Below are positions 7,651 through 15,696 of a DNA stretch of 40,770 nt, piece by piece. The DNA lies in assembly GCA_000405685.1 (NCBI GenBank), contig ASPF01000014.1, positions 1 through 40,770 on the forward strand. The letters are read 5' to 3'. The DNA comes from Candidatus Geocrenenecus sp. JGI 0000106-J15 (GTDB lineage Archaea > Thermoproteota > Nitrososphaeria_A > Caldarchaeales > Wolframiiraptoraceae). The notes beneath the pieces are model-generated. The model was not told the origin of the DNA and did no database searches. It was given only the letters and a program-made list of their open reading frames with translations. A program made the translations under genes and the position numbers. The stretch's first letter is position 1; each line of letters starts with the position of its first letter.

Positions 7651-7836
7651 TATTATCGAAGTATAACATTACATACTTTTTAAGATTGATATGATGCCGC
7701 CAAGTATTATTAAACCATTAATTAGGCTGGATACATTTTCCAGAGTTATAAAAAGATTAACATAGATCATAGTATAGCATATATGTTGTAAAAAATTCTG
7801 ATTTATTAAGAAGTTGGTGAAACTTTTTCACAGTGT
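7651..7836 (+). promoter_or_regulatory. Intergenic region with putative iorA promoter
   Basis: A T5 tract near 7675 may end the upstream transcript. A TATA-like element GATTTATTAAG (about 7800-7810) lies about 30 bases before ATG 7837, predicting a start close to 7832 and a nearly leaderless mRNA. No other gene is seen here. Confidence 0.4.
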
Positions 7837-9681
7837 ATGCATCATCGACAAAATCTTGTTTTAATGGGTAATGAGGCAATTGCTTATGGAGCTCTTACTG
7901 CAGGTTTAGCCGTAGCTTCCGGATATCCAGGAACACCATCTAGCGAGGTTATTGATACTTTGCTAGAGCTCACCGCATCTGGAAAGATTAATAGACCATA
8001 CATTGAGTGGGCAGTAAATGAGAGGGTTGCCTTTGAGATCTGTCTTGGGGCATCTCTATCTGGTGTACGTTCACTAGTTACAATGAAAGGTCCAGGATTA
8101 AACGTTGCCTCTGATCCACTATTATCTTCAGCCTATTCAGGTGTTGAAGCTGGAATGTTAATACTCGTAGCAGATGATCCTGGACCATATACTACTCAGA
8201 CAGAGCAAGATAGTAGATGGTACGGAGAATTTGCTAAGCTTCCTATTATAGAACCTTCAGATCCTAAAGAAGCATATGAATATACCATCTTAGGATATGA
8301 GTTAAGTGAGAAAATTAAGTTACCAGTTATCATGAGGACAACCACTCGGGTAAATCATACTGTAAGTGATGTAAAAGTAAAAGAGTTCGTGGAGCCAAGT
8401 TATACACCGTCTTTCTCTAAAAACCCTAAAAGATATCTTAGAGCTGTGATGACCTGGAATAGGGAGAGACATGGAGAAGTTCTAGAAGCATTAGATAAAG
8501 TAGAGTCCCTAGCTGAAGAATTTAGATTAAATAGAGTTGAAGGTTTAGGTAAACTTGGAGTAGTATGTTCAGGTGCAGCATATACTTACGTTTTAGAAGT
8601 CTTAGAAAAGAATAAGCTATTAGATAAGTATAGAATATTGAAGCTAGGCTTAATCCATCCAATACCTAAAAAGATTATAACAGAATTCTTAAAAGAAGTC
8701 GATAGTGTAATAGTAGTCGAAGAAATAGATCCTTATATCGAAATGAAGTTAAAAGCTCTAGCATATGATGAAGGACTACAAGTTAAGATTATGGGAAGGC
8801 AAGAATTGTTTCCAAGAGTAGGTGAACTCACCCCTGATGATATAGAATCGGTAATAATTGGTAGACAGTTTAAATTGAATAATGTCGCCTTACCTATGCG
8901 TCCTCCACCTCTCTGTCCTGGGTGTCCACATATTGGTACATACATGGGGTTGAAGATGGGGATTTCTCGAGCAGGACACAGGTGGGGGGAGATACCGATA
9001 ATGGGAGATATTGGATGTTATGCTCTCGGGTTAAACCCTCCCTTTGAAGCTATCTGGACAGAGCACAGTATGGGTGCAAGTATATCTATGGCTGTCGGGC
9101 TGAAGGCTGCAGGTTATCCTAAGCCAGTAGTAGCAGTTATAGGTGACAGCACCTTCTATCATTCGGGGATAACATCTCTCATAGAAGCAATCCATAAAGA
9201 TGTAGATCTACTTGTAGTCATAATGGATAATCTTACAGTTGCTATGACAGGTCATCAGGCTACTCCAGAATATGAGTTAAGCATTAGCGGTAGAAGGATG
9301 AAGCGATTAGATTTAGAGAAAGTAGTTAGAGGCTTAGGGGTTGAGAGGATCGCAGTCGTTGATCCATACAACTATAGGGATGTTTCAGAAAAAGTTAGAG
9401 AATTCATTCATCAACCTGGAGTAAAAGTTATCATATCTAAACGAGCATGCGCCATATTAGAGAAGCGGGCTGGCATAGGGCAAGTCTGCTGGATAGATCC
9501 AGAGAAATGTACAAATTGTTTAGCATGTTTGAAGCTTACCGGTTGCCCAGCTTTATCTCCCCTAGAAGGTAGAGTAAGCATTATTGAAAGCGAATGTGTC
9601 GGCTGTACTCTATGTATGCAGGTATGTCCTTACAACGCAATACTAGTTAGGAAGATAGGCGTGGCGAAGATTAATGTATAG
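7837..9681 (+). CDS. iorA: Indolepyruvate:ferredoxin oxidoreductase, alpha subunit
   Basis: 614 residues, the usual length. Oxidatively decarboxylates aryl-2-oxoacids from aromatic amino acids to acyl-CoA, reducing ferredoxin. The N-terminal pyruvate-oxidoreductase domain starts NLVLMGNEAIAYGAL and includes GYPGTPSSEVID. The thiamine-diphosphate domain begins near residue 360 (PPLCPGCPHIGTYMGLK), with GDIGCYALG at about 390 and GDSTFYHSGITSL..MDNLTVAMTGHQ at about 435-475. Two C-terminal [4Fe-4S] motifs follow: CTNCLACLKLTGCP and CVGCTLCMQVCP. It overlaps iorB by eight bases. Suggests peptide fermentation with ferredoxin as electron carrier. Confidence 0.97.
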   Translation: MHHRQNLVLMGNEAIAYGALTAGLAVASGYPGTPSSEVIDTLLELTASGKINRPYIEWAVNERVAFEICLGASLSGVRSLVTMKGPGLNVASDPLLSSAYSGVEAGMLILVADDPGPYTTQTEQDSRWYGEFAKLPIIEPSDPKEAYEYTILGYELSEKIKLPVIMRTTTRVNHTVSDVKVKEFVEPSYTPSFSKNPKRYLRAVMTWNRERHGEVLEALDKVESLAEEFRLNRVEGLGKLGVVCSGAAYTYVLEVLEKNKLLDKYRILKLGLIHPIPKKIITEFLKEVDSVIVVEEIDPYIEMKLKALAYDEGLQVKIMGRQELFPRVGELTPDDIESVIIGRQFKLNNVALPMRPPPLCPGCPHIGTYMGLKMGISRAGHRWGEIPIMGDIGCYALGLNPPFEAIWTEHSMGASISMAVGLKAAGYPKPVVAVIGDSTFYHSGITSLIEAIHKDVDLLVVIMDNLTVAMTGHQATPEYELSISGRRMKRLDLEKVVRGLGVERIAVVDPYNYRDVSEKVREFIHQPGVKVIISKRACAILEKRAGIGQVCWIDPEKCTNCLACLKLTGCPALSPLEGRVSIIESECVGCTLCMQVCPYNAILVRKIGVAKINV

Positions 9682-10255
9682 TGAATACTCGATTGTTATA
9701 GCTGGAGTCGGTGGTCAAGGAGGATTAACGCTTTCAAGAGTGATAGCTACTGCAGCTACTTTGTCAGGTTTAAGTATAAAGACTGGTGAAACACTTGGGA
9801 TGGCGCAGAGAGGTGGAAGCGTTCAAAGCTATCTAAAGATAGGAAAAATTATCCGAAGTCCATTAATAAAAAAAGGATGTGCAGATGCTCTAATAGGATT
9901 AGAGCCCTTAGAAGCTGTTAGAGCATCAAGTTATGTTGGTCCCCACACTAAGATCGTCTTAGATCCTAATCCTATTCCAACGATATTCAACCTAGTTGGA
10001 AAAGAAGATTATCCAAGCATTGAAGAACTCTTAAGAATATTAAAAGAAAAAACAAATCAGTTCTACATCATTCAAGCTAGAAGAGAGGCTGAAAAGCTAA
10101 ATGCTAGACAATCAGCAAACATGATATTACTAGGTAAACTTATCTCTCTAGACGCTTTTCTTCCATCGGAGAAGATTGAAGAGGCCATAAGAATAGTTTT
10201 AGGAGAAAAAGCTGGGAAAGCTATTGCCGCATTTAGGATAGGAATGAACCTTTAG
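9674..10255 (+). CDS. iorB: Indolepyruvate:ferredoxin oxidoreductase, beta subunit
   Basis: 193 residues, gamma-type 2-oxoacid oxidoreductase domain. The N-terminal IAGVGGQGGLTLSRVIA and GETLGMAQRGGSVQSYLKIG are diagnostic of IorB. The start ATG lies eight bases inside iorA, so the subunits are co-translated. It forms the alpha2beta2 enzyme with IorA in the cytoplasm. Confidence 0.95.
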   Translation: MYSEYSIVIAGVGGQGGLTLSRVIATAATLSGLSIKTGETLGMAQRGGSVQSYLKIGKIIRSPLIKKGCADALIGLEPLEAVRASSYVGPHTKIVLDPNPIPTIFNLVGKEDYPSIEELLRILKEKTNQFYIIQARREAEKLNARQSANMILLGKLISLDAFLPSEKIEEAIRIVLGEKAGKAIAAFRIGMNL

Positions 10256-10352
10256 CATAACGATGCTTTAATTTCTAAGCTTGAAACTATCCTAATGCTT
10301 AGAGACTGAAGTGAGATAATGCTTATTAGCTTCAAGTCGAATTCTCTTCTCG

Positions 10353-12701
10353 ATGTCTTCGCTGACATTTCTAGAAACTCAAAAAGATGAATATAGTATT
10401 CTTGAAGAATGGCTTAAAGCTAAAGAATTCATATATGTTGGAAGAGAAGTAAGGAGAATAGATGCATTAGATAAAGTTCTCGGTAGAGCAAAGTATGTTG
10501 AAGATTTCTTAATTGATGGATTAGTTTATGCACGTATAGTTAAGAGCAGTATTGCCCATGGCATGTTAATCTCTATAAGACCGGGTAGAGCTGTTGAACA
10601 CCCTGACTATATAACACTCGTAACATCTAGTGATATTCCTGGCATGAATCAAGTAGGATACTACATCCCTGACCAGCCAGCCTTGGCTGAGAAGAAAGTA
10701 AGATTCCATGGTGAACCTTTAGCTCTGATAGTTGCATCTAAGCCACGTTCAGCTGAAGAATTAAGAGAATTAGTTGAAGTAGAAATCAAACCGTTAAACG
10801 CAGTATTCGATCCACTTGAAGCATTGAAAGATGAGATCTTAGTACATGAAGAGCATGGAAGCAACATAGTCTTAAAGACAAGAGTAAGAAAAGGAGATGC
10901 TTTGAAAGCTCTCCAAGAATCAGATTACGTTGTTGAAAATACATATAGAGCGGGGCATCAAGATCATGCTTATCTTGAGACTGAGGGTGCACTTGCAATA
11001 CCAAATGATACCGGCATGACCATAATTCTCCCAGGCCAGTATCCTCATCTTGCTCAATCAATAATTTCAAGAGTTTTAGGAGCTCCTCAAAGTAAGATTA
11101 GAATCATCCAACCAGCTATAGGTGGAGGATTCGGTGGAAAAGATGATATGATGCCGATAATAGGTGCACAGGCAGCTTTAGCAGCATATAAAGTCCGTAA
11201 ACCAGTCTTACTAACATATACTAGAGAAGATAGTTTTACAAGTCATTGTAAACGTGACCCTGCAGTTATTAGGTATAGGAGTGGTGCAAGTAAAGATGGA
11301 AAACTTACCGTAGTAGATGTTGAGATAATATTTGATGCAGGTGCATATGCTAATCGTGGCCCATTTACTCTTTGGAGAGCTACCGCCCATTCTACTGGAC
11401 CATATGAAGTACCTAACGTTGATGCTAGAGGATTACTTGTCTATACAAATAAGGTTTATCAAGGAAGTTTTAGAGGATTTGGAAATCCTCAGATACAGTT
11501 TGCTGCTGAACGGCAGATGGATGAGTTAGCCGAGAAGATAGGGTTAGACCCTCTAGAGTTTAGATTGAAGAATATTCTCCGACCAGGCAGTAAGACTTCA
11601 ACCGACCAACTAGTAGAAGATAGTGTGGGTATAGGTGAAGCTCTAGCTAGAGTTGCCGAGAAATCTGAATGGTTTAAAAAGAGGAAAGTCTACGGCAGGA
11701 TAGTTGATGGAAAAGCTAGAGGAATAGGTCTTGCATGTGCATGGCATGGAATAAGTACTAGTAGAGGCGTCCCCGATTGGTGTAATGCATATATAAACGT
11801 TGCAAAAGATGGAAGCGTCACGGTTTATACAGGCATCGTCGAGATCGGGCAAGGAACACATACAGGGTTAACACAGATTGCTTCAGAAGCTTTAGGTATA
11901 CCAGTAGAGAAGATAAACCTAGTTGGTGGAGTAAGTGATGCACCTGATACTGGAGCTACTCATGGATCAAGAGGACTGAGCCTAGGTGGTACAGCGATAC
12001 TTATAGCTGCAACGAAGATCAAGAAGAGAGTACAGAGGGTTGCCTCAAGAGTACTAGAATGTAGACCTGAGGAAGTTGAATTAAAAAATGGCTGGGTGTA
12101 CAATAAAGGTAGACCTGAGAAGAGAATTACATGGGAGGAAGCAGTTAAGAGATGTTATTCTGAAGGTGAAGATATGGCTGCTACTGGATACTTCTACATG
12201 CCTAAAGGCAAGTTCGATGAAGATAAAGGTAGAGGATTCGCCTATGTTGTCTTCAGCTACATGGTTGTTGCAGTAGAAGTTGAGGTTGATGTAGAGACGG
12301 GTTTAACAAGTGTGGTAAGAGTATGGCCAGCTATATGTGCGGGGAGAATAATCAATCCAAAGCTTGCAACCACCCAGATACATGGAGCAATAATCCAAGG
12401 GATAGGATATACCTTAATGGAGGAGGTCAAGCTAGAAGATGGTAGAATACTTAATCCAAACTTTACAGATTATCTTATCCCAACTATCGCAGACCTACCT
12501 AAGATAGAAGAACCAATATTTGTAGAAGACTACTTTAGATTTGGTCCGTTCGGAGCGAAAGGATTAGCAGAGATGGCATTGATACCAATACCTGCAGCTG
12601 TATCAAACGCTATTAAACATGCTGTAGGAATAAAACCCTCAGAGATACCATATACTTCTGAGAAACTCTTTAAAGAAATGCTTAGGAGGAGGGAGAAATG
12701 A
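10353..12701 (+). CDS. Molybdenum hydroxylase large (molybdopterin-binding) subunit, xanthine dehydrogenase family
   Basis: 782 residues. It carries the molybdenum-pterin cofactor and hydroxylates an aromatic heterocycle or aldehyde. Domain a/b-hammerhead at about residues 30-140 (GREVRRIDALDKVLGRAKYV), then cofactor-binding motifs GGGFGGKDD (about 256), YQGSFRGFGNPQIQF (about 370) and the active-site glutamate in GAKGLAEMAL (about 739). The GSFRGFG loop differs from the AYRCSFR of form I CO dehydrogenase, so CO oxidation is unlikely. The GAKG-L-A-E variant departs from the common GAKGVGE but keeps the glutamate. The stop overlaps the FAD subunit start. The [2Fe-2S] subunit expected in this family is not found nearby. 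Substrate unknown. Confidence 0.92.
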   Translation: MSSLTFLETQKDEYSILEEWLKAKEFIYVGREVRRIDALDKVLGRAKYVEDFLIDGLVYARIVKSSIAHGMLISIRPGRAVEHPDYITLVTSSDIPGMNQVGYYIPDQPALAEKKVRFHGEPLALIVASKPRSAEELRELVEVEIKPLNAVFDPLEALKDEILVHEEHGSNIVLKTRVRKGDALKALQESDYVVENTYRAGHQDHAYLETEGALAIPNDTGMTIILPGQYPHLAQSIISRVLGAPQSKIRIIQPAIGGGFGGKDDMMPIIGAQAALAAYKVRKPVLLTYTREDSFTSHCKRDPAVIRYRSGASKDGKLTVVDVEIIFDAGAYANRGPFTLWRATAHSTGPYEVPNVDARGLLVYTNKVYQGSFRGFGNPQIQFAAERQMDELAEKIGLDPLEFRLKNILRPGSKTSTDQLVEDSVGIGEALARVAEKSEWFKKRKVYGRIVDGKARGIGLACAWHGISTSRGVPDWCNAYINVAKDGSVTVYTGIVEIGQGTHTGLTQIASEALGIPVEKINLVGGVSDAPDTGATHGSRGLSLGGTAILIAATKIKKRVQRVASRVLECRPEEVELKNGWVYNKGRPEKRITWEEAVKRCYSEGEDMAATGYFYMPKGKFDEDKGRGFAYVVFSYMVVAVEVEVDVETGLTSVVRVWPAICAGRIINPKLATTQIHGAIIQGIGYTLMEEVKLEDGRILNPNFTDYLIPTIADLPKIEEPIFVEDYFRFGPFGAKGLAEMALIPIPAAVSNAIKHAVGIKPSEIPYTSEKLFKEMLRRREK

Positions 12702-13558
12702 TTCCTAGAATAGAATACTATAAATTCGAAAATCTTAGTGAAGCATTAAGTTATTTAAGAAATAATCCGGATTCAAAGATAATCGCTGGAGGAACGGATT
12801 TAATCATACAATTAAGGTCGAAGAAGATAAACGCTAGAAAACTCTTAGACATCTCTAGAATAAATGAGTTGAAATATATTCAAGATGGAAGTGAATATTT
12901 CAGGATAGGTGCTTTAGTAACGATTGAAGAATTAAAGAAGAGTAAGGTAATCAAAGATTATGCTCAGCCTCTCTGGAGAGCTGTAAATAACTTTGCGGTC
13001 TGGCAAGTTAGAAATACTGCAACGATTGGAGGCAATATATGTAATGCTTCTCCCGCTGCTGATACTGTTCCACCATTAATAGTCTTAGAAGCAAAACTCA
13101 AACTCCAGAATATAGAGAGGGTGAGAGAAGTTAAGATAGAAGAATTCTTCAAAGGACCTGGCGAGACAATTATCGAGAGAGATGAAATCTTAACAGAAAT
13201 AGTTATACCTAAGAAAAATAGTCTTTGGAGATATAGCTTTATCAAGCTTGGGAGGAGGCATAGTCATATTCTAAGTATAGTAAATGTCGCAGTAGGCTTA
13301 AAGATGAATAATACTAAGATAGAAGACGCAATCATAGCGTTAGGAAGTGTAGCCCCTACACCTGTTAGAGCTAAGAATGTAGAAGAATATTTGAGAGAAC
13401 GTCAAGCGACAAGTAAGTTAATAGATGAAGCATCAAGAGAAGTAGTAAAAGACATTAAGCCAATCTCTGATGTGAGAGCATCTGCAGAATATAGAGTTGA
13501 GATGTCAAAGCTGCTTGTAAAAAAAGCATTAAATGAATGTCTAGACATAATGAAGTAA
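12698..13558 (+). CDS. Molybdenum hydroxylase FAD-binding (medium) subunit
   Basis: 286 residues, FAD-binding PCMH fold followed by the CO-dehydrogenase flavoprotein C-terminal domain. FAD motifs are IAGGTDLIIQLRS (about residue 28) and ATIGGNICNASPAADTVPP (about 107-125). The C-terminal domain includes ALGSVAPTPVRA. The start overlaps the large-subunit stop (ATGA at 12698-12701) and is preceded by an excellent GGAGGAGGG ribosome-binding site. It passes electrons from the iron-sulfur subunit to an acceptor. Confidence 0.95.
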   Translation: MIPRIEYYKFENLSEALSYLRNNPDSKIIAGGTDLIIQLRSKKINARKLLDISRINELKYIQDGSEYFRIGALVTIEELKKSKVIKDYAQPLWRAVNNFAVWQVRNTATIGGNICNASPAADTVPPLIVLEAKLKLQNIERVREVKIEEFFKGPGETIIERDEILTEIVIPKKNSLWRYSFIKLGRRHSHILSIVNVAVGLKMNNTKIEDAIIALGSVAPTPVRAKNVEEYLRERQATSKLIDEASREVVKDIKPISDVRASAEYRVEMSKLLVKKALNECLDIMK

Positions 13559-13560
13559 GG

Positions 13561-13640
13561 GGAGAAGCTGATGAGACCTCGCCGTAGATAGCTGAGCATA
13601 AGCCTCGGCGAGACCTTTATGCCTACTGCTGGCCCCCTCC
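13561..13640 (+). ncRNA. GC-rich structured element, possible non-coding RNA
   Basis: This 80-base stretch is 59% G+C (47 of 80) in an AT-rich window, which in thermophilic archaea is a mark of structured RNA. A seven-pair stem can form between CTCGCCG (13578-13584) and CGGCGAG (13606-13612). A second pairing, GCATAA (13596-13601) with TTATGC (13617-13622), interleaves with it, giving either a pseudoknot or two alternative folds. C5 at 13633-13637 could further pair with G5 at 13676-13680. There is no good reading frame. It ends before the rps11 promoter, so it is either the 3' end of the molybdenum-hydroxylase transcript or an independent RNA. It does not fit tRNA, SRP RNA or RNase P RNA. 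Strand is assumed. Confidence 0.4.
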
Positions 13641-13665
13641 TAGATTCTGTGTTAAGCTAGATGAA

Positions 13666-13676
13666 AGTTAAATATG
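13666..13676 (+). promoter_or_regulatory. Putative TATA promoter of rps11
   Basis: AAGTTAAATAT is centred about 26 bases before ATG 13697, predicting a leaderless rps11 mRNA. This spacing is the main argument that ATG 13697 is the real start, upstream of the frameshift. Confidence 0.5.
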
Positions 13677-13696
13677 GGGGAAACCTGAATAACTTG

Positions 13697-14174
13697 ATGA
13701 GTGATACCGAAAAAGAAGCAACAAGAAGTGCAGAGGAGATCAAACAAGCTACTGTAACATCTACTGTGGCCCCCCCATCTAACTAAGAAGACTCTAAAAT
13801 GGGGAATAGTTCACATATACGCAAGCTACAATAATATCCTTCTCCATGTTACAGACTTGACAGGTGCTGAAACTATCGCTAGAGCTTCAGGTGGAATGTT
13901 CGTAGATGCTGGTAGACTTGAACCCACACCCTATGCTGCTACTAGAGCAGCATCATATGTTATGGAGATCGCTAAATCCAAGGGGATAAACGCTGTACAT
14001 ATTAGGGTACGTGCACCTGGAGGGGTTAAAGCTAGGACGCCTGGTCCTGGAACACAGGCAGCTATTAGGGCTATAGCTAGATCTGGTGTGATGATTGGTA
14101 GGATTGAAGACGTTACACCTATACCTCATGATTCAGTCAGGAAAAAAGGTGGAAGAAGGGGAAGAAGAGTCTAG
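13697..14174 (+). CDS. rps11: 30S ribosomal protein uS11, reading frame broken at a C7 run
   Basis: The conserved uS11 body (WGIVHIYASYNN, HVTDLTGAETIARASGGM, RVRAPGGVKARTPGPGTQAA, GRIEDVTPIPHDS and the RGRRV end) is open from 13758 to 14174 but has no ATG, GTG or TTG before the TTG at 13857, deep inside the conserved region. A second frame from ATG 13697 encodes MSDTEKEATRSAEEIKQATV and ends at TAA 13784. The two frames overlap across seven consecutive C bases (13770-13776). Removing one C joins them into a 158-residue uS11 with a roughly 27-residue acidic extension. The cause may be an assembly indel, transcriptional slippage or +1 frameshifting. The gene is essential, so a dead copy is unlikely. 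It stands alone, away from the usual S13/S4/RNA polymerase neighbours. Confidence 0.88.
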
Positions 14175-14279
14175 AAGAATATTCAATAATCTGCTGATTA
14201 GAGCGAGAACGCATCTACTATATTACGTTCTTAAATTAGTTAAACTTATCTTACACTATTTCATAATTCAGGTCAGACA

Positions 14280-15260
14280 TTGAGAGATCTAAGATTTTTC
14301 ATAGGTGTAGATCTAGGAGCTACTAATATAAGAGTTGCATTAGCTGATTCCACCTATAAGATTCATAAGAAAATTAAAGAAAATACGTTGAGAGATACCG
14401 ATGGAGAGAAGCTGATTAGGCAAATCTGCAGTCTTATAAGAAGAGTTGGAGGAAGAAGGCTAGAAAAAATTCAATCAATAGGGGTTGGCTCTATTGGTCC
14501 ACTAGATTATAGAAGAGGAGTACTACTTAATCCGGTAAACCTCCCAGTAGGAGAAGTTCCTTTACGTGAATCTTTAAAAGAAGAATTTAAGATCCCAGTC
14601 TACATATTAAATGATTGTACAACAGCTGTTTTAGGTGAGAAAATCTTCGGTGTAGGTAAAGATTCAAGTAACCTCTTCTATGTGACATTAAGCTCAGGAA
14701 TTGGTGGAGGAGCTATAGTTGATGGGAACCTTCTCATAGGAAAAGATGGGAATGCTGTTGAGGTAGGTCACATAGTAGTAGACATAGATGGTAGAATGAT
14801 GTGTGGATGTGGAGGTAGAGGACACTGGGAAGCATATTGTTCGGGAAGGAATATTCCATCATTCGTGAAATATCTAGTAGAGACGAATCCAAGCAGATTT
14901 CTAGGTGGAAGAATCAGAGAACTAATTAAAGGAGATAATTTAACCACGGAGAACATATTCTACTTAGCTAGAGCAGGAGATGAATATGCATTGAAGATAG
15001 TTAGAGAGATAGGAAGAATCAATGCAATAGGGTTTGCAAACATCAATACTGTCTATGACCCAGAAAAGATCAGTGTGGGAGGAGCCATAGCACTCCATAA
15101 CCCTAAGCTCATCCTTGACCCAATACTTGGCCAGATTAAAGCGTATACTATAAATAGAGTCCCAGAAATAAGTATAACCCCTCTAGGCGATGATATCGTG
15201 CTATATGGTGCAATAGTCTTAGCGAAGAATCCTCCACAGATCATACATAAGAGTTACTAA
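14280..15260 (+). CDS. ROK-family sugar kinase (glucokinase-like)
   Basis: 326 residues from TTG 14280. Phosphorylates a hexose with ATP. ATP/phosphate motif DLGATNIRVAL at the N-terminus, GVGSIGPLD, sugar-binding LNDCTTAVLGE, SSGIGGGAIVDGNLLIGKDG and the ROK signature region GNAVEVGHIVVD. The zinc motif reads CGCGGRGHWEAYCSG, with histidine in place of the third bacterial cysteine. No ATG is available upstream; TATA-like TTAAACTTATC at about 14241-14251 supports a leaderless TTG start. Specificity (glucose, fructose or N-acetylglucosamine) cannot be read from sequence. Confidence 0.9.
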   Translation: MRDLRFFIGVDLGATNIRVALADSTYKIHKKIKENTLRDTDGEKLIRQICSLIRRVGGRRLEKIQSIGVGSIGPLDYRRGVLLNPVNLPVGEVPLRESLKEEFKIPVYILNDCTTAVLGEKIFGVGKDSSNLFYVTLSSGIGGGAIVDGNLLIGKDGNAVEVGHIVVDIDGRMMCGCGGRGHWEAYCSGRNIPSFVKYLVETNPSRFLGGRIRELIKGDNLTTENIFYLARAGDEYALKIVREIGRINAIGFANINTVYDPEKISVGGAIALHNPKLILDPILGQIKAYTINRVPEISITPLGDDIVLYGAIVLAKNPPQIIHKSY

Positions 15261-15311
15261 ATACGTCAAAGAATTAGAGTTAGAAATAGTTAATTCCTAG
15301 AGATCGCTATT

Positions 15312-15611
15312 ATGATCGATATGAGTTTAAGAGAGCTTCAGAAACTCATGGCTGAAACATATTTAGAAAGAGATTTGAAGAGGGGCGCTGAGAAGACGCT
15401 TCTATGGATGATGAGTGAGGCGGGAGAGGTTGCAGATGCATTCTTGAAGAAAGATTTTGAGCAACTTAAAAATGAAGCCTCTGACCTTCTTGCATGGCTT
15501 CTAAGTTTCTGCAATGTGGTTGGAATAGATCTTGAATCTGCTTTTATAACCAAATATGGTGATGGATGCCCACAATGTAAAAAGAAATCATGTGTATGCG
15601 AGTTCAGATAA
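15312..15611 (+). CDS. MazG-like nucleotide pyrophosphohydrolase with C-terminal cysteine cluster
   Basis: 99 residues, a single MazG-type helical domain. The magnesium-binding motif is complete: E36-x-x-E39 and E55-x-x-D58 (SEAGEVADA and NEASDLLAW). Such proteins hydrolyse (d)NTPs to monophosphate and pyrophosphate and act in nucleotide-pool sanitation. The C-terminus carries C86-x2-C89-x4-C94-x-C96, a likely zinc site absent from classic MazG but compact enough to be a structural knuckle. Neighbours are a sugar kinase and NreA. True substrate unknown. Confidence 0.85.
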   Translation: MIDMSLRELQKLMAETYLERDLKRGAEKTLLWMMSEAGEVADAFLKKDFEQLKNEASDLLAWLLSFCNVVGIDLESAFITKYGDGCPQCKKKSCVCEFR

Positions 15612-15696
15612 ACCAGGAACCCAAATATCAGAGAGATAGATTACTAGAATAATGTTATAATAATTTAAAAACAAGCATATCTACTATCGTATAGGA

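Noticed and set aside
10353..13558. Aerobic CO dehydrogenase (CoxL/CoxM)
   Set aside because: The large subunit has GSFRGFG in place of the AYRCSFR loop of form I CO dehydrogenase, so only the wider xanthine dehydrogenase family is supported.
13568..13625. Hammerhead ribozyme or C/D box sRNA (CTGATGAG followed by a stem, then CTGA)
   Set aside because: The CTGATGA core is present, but the GAAA needed after stem II is absent, so no hammerhead. For a C/D sRNA the C' and terminal D boxes are missing.
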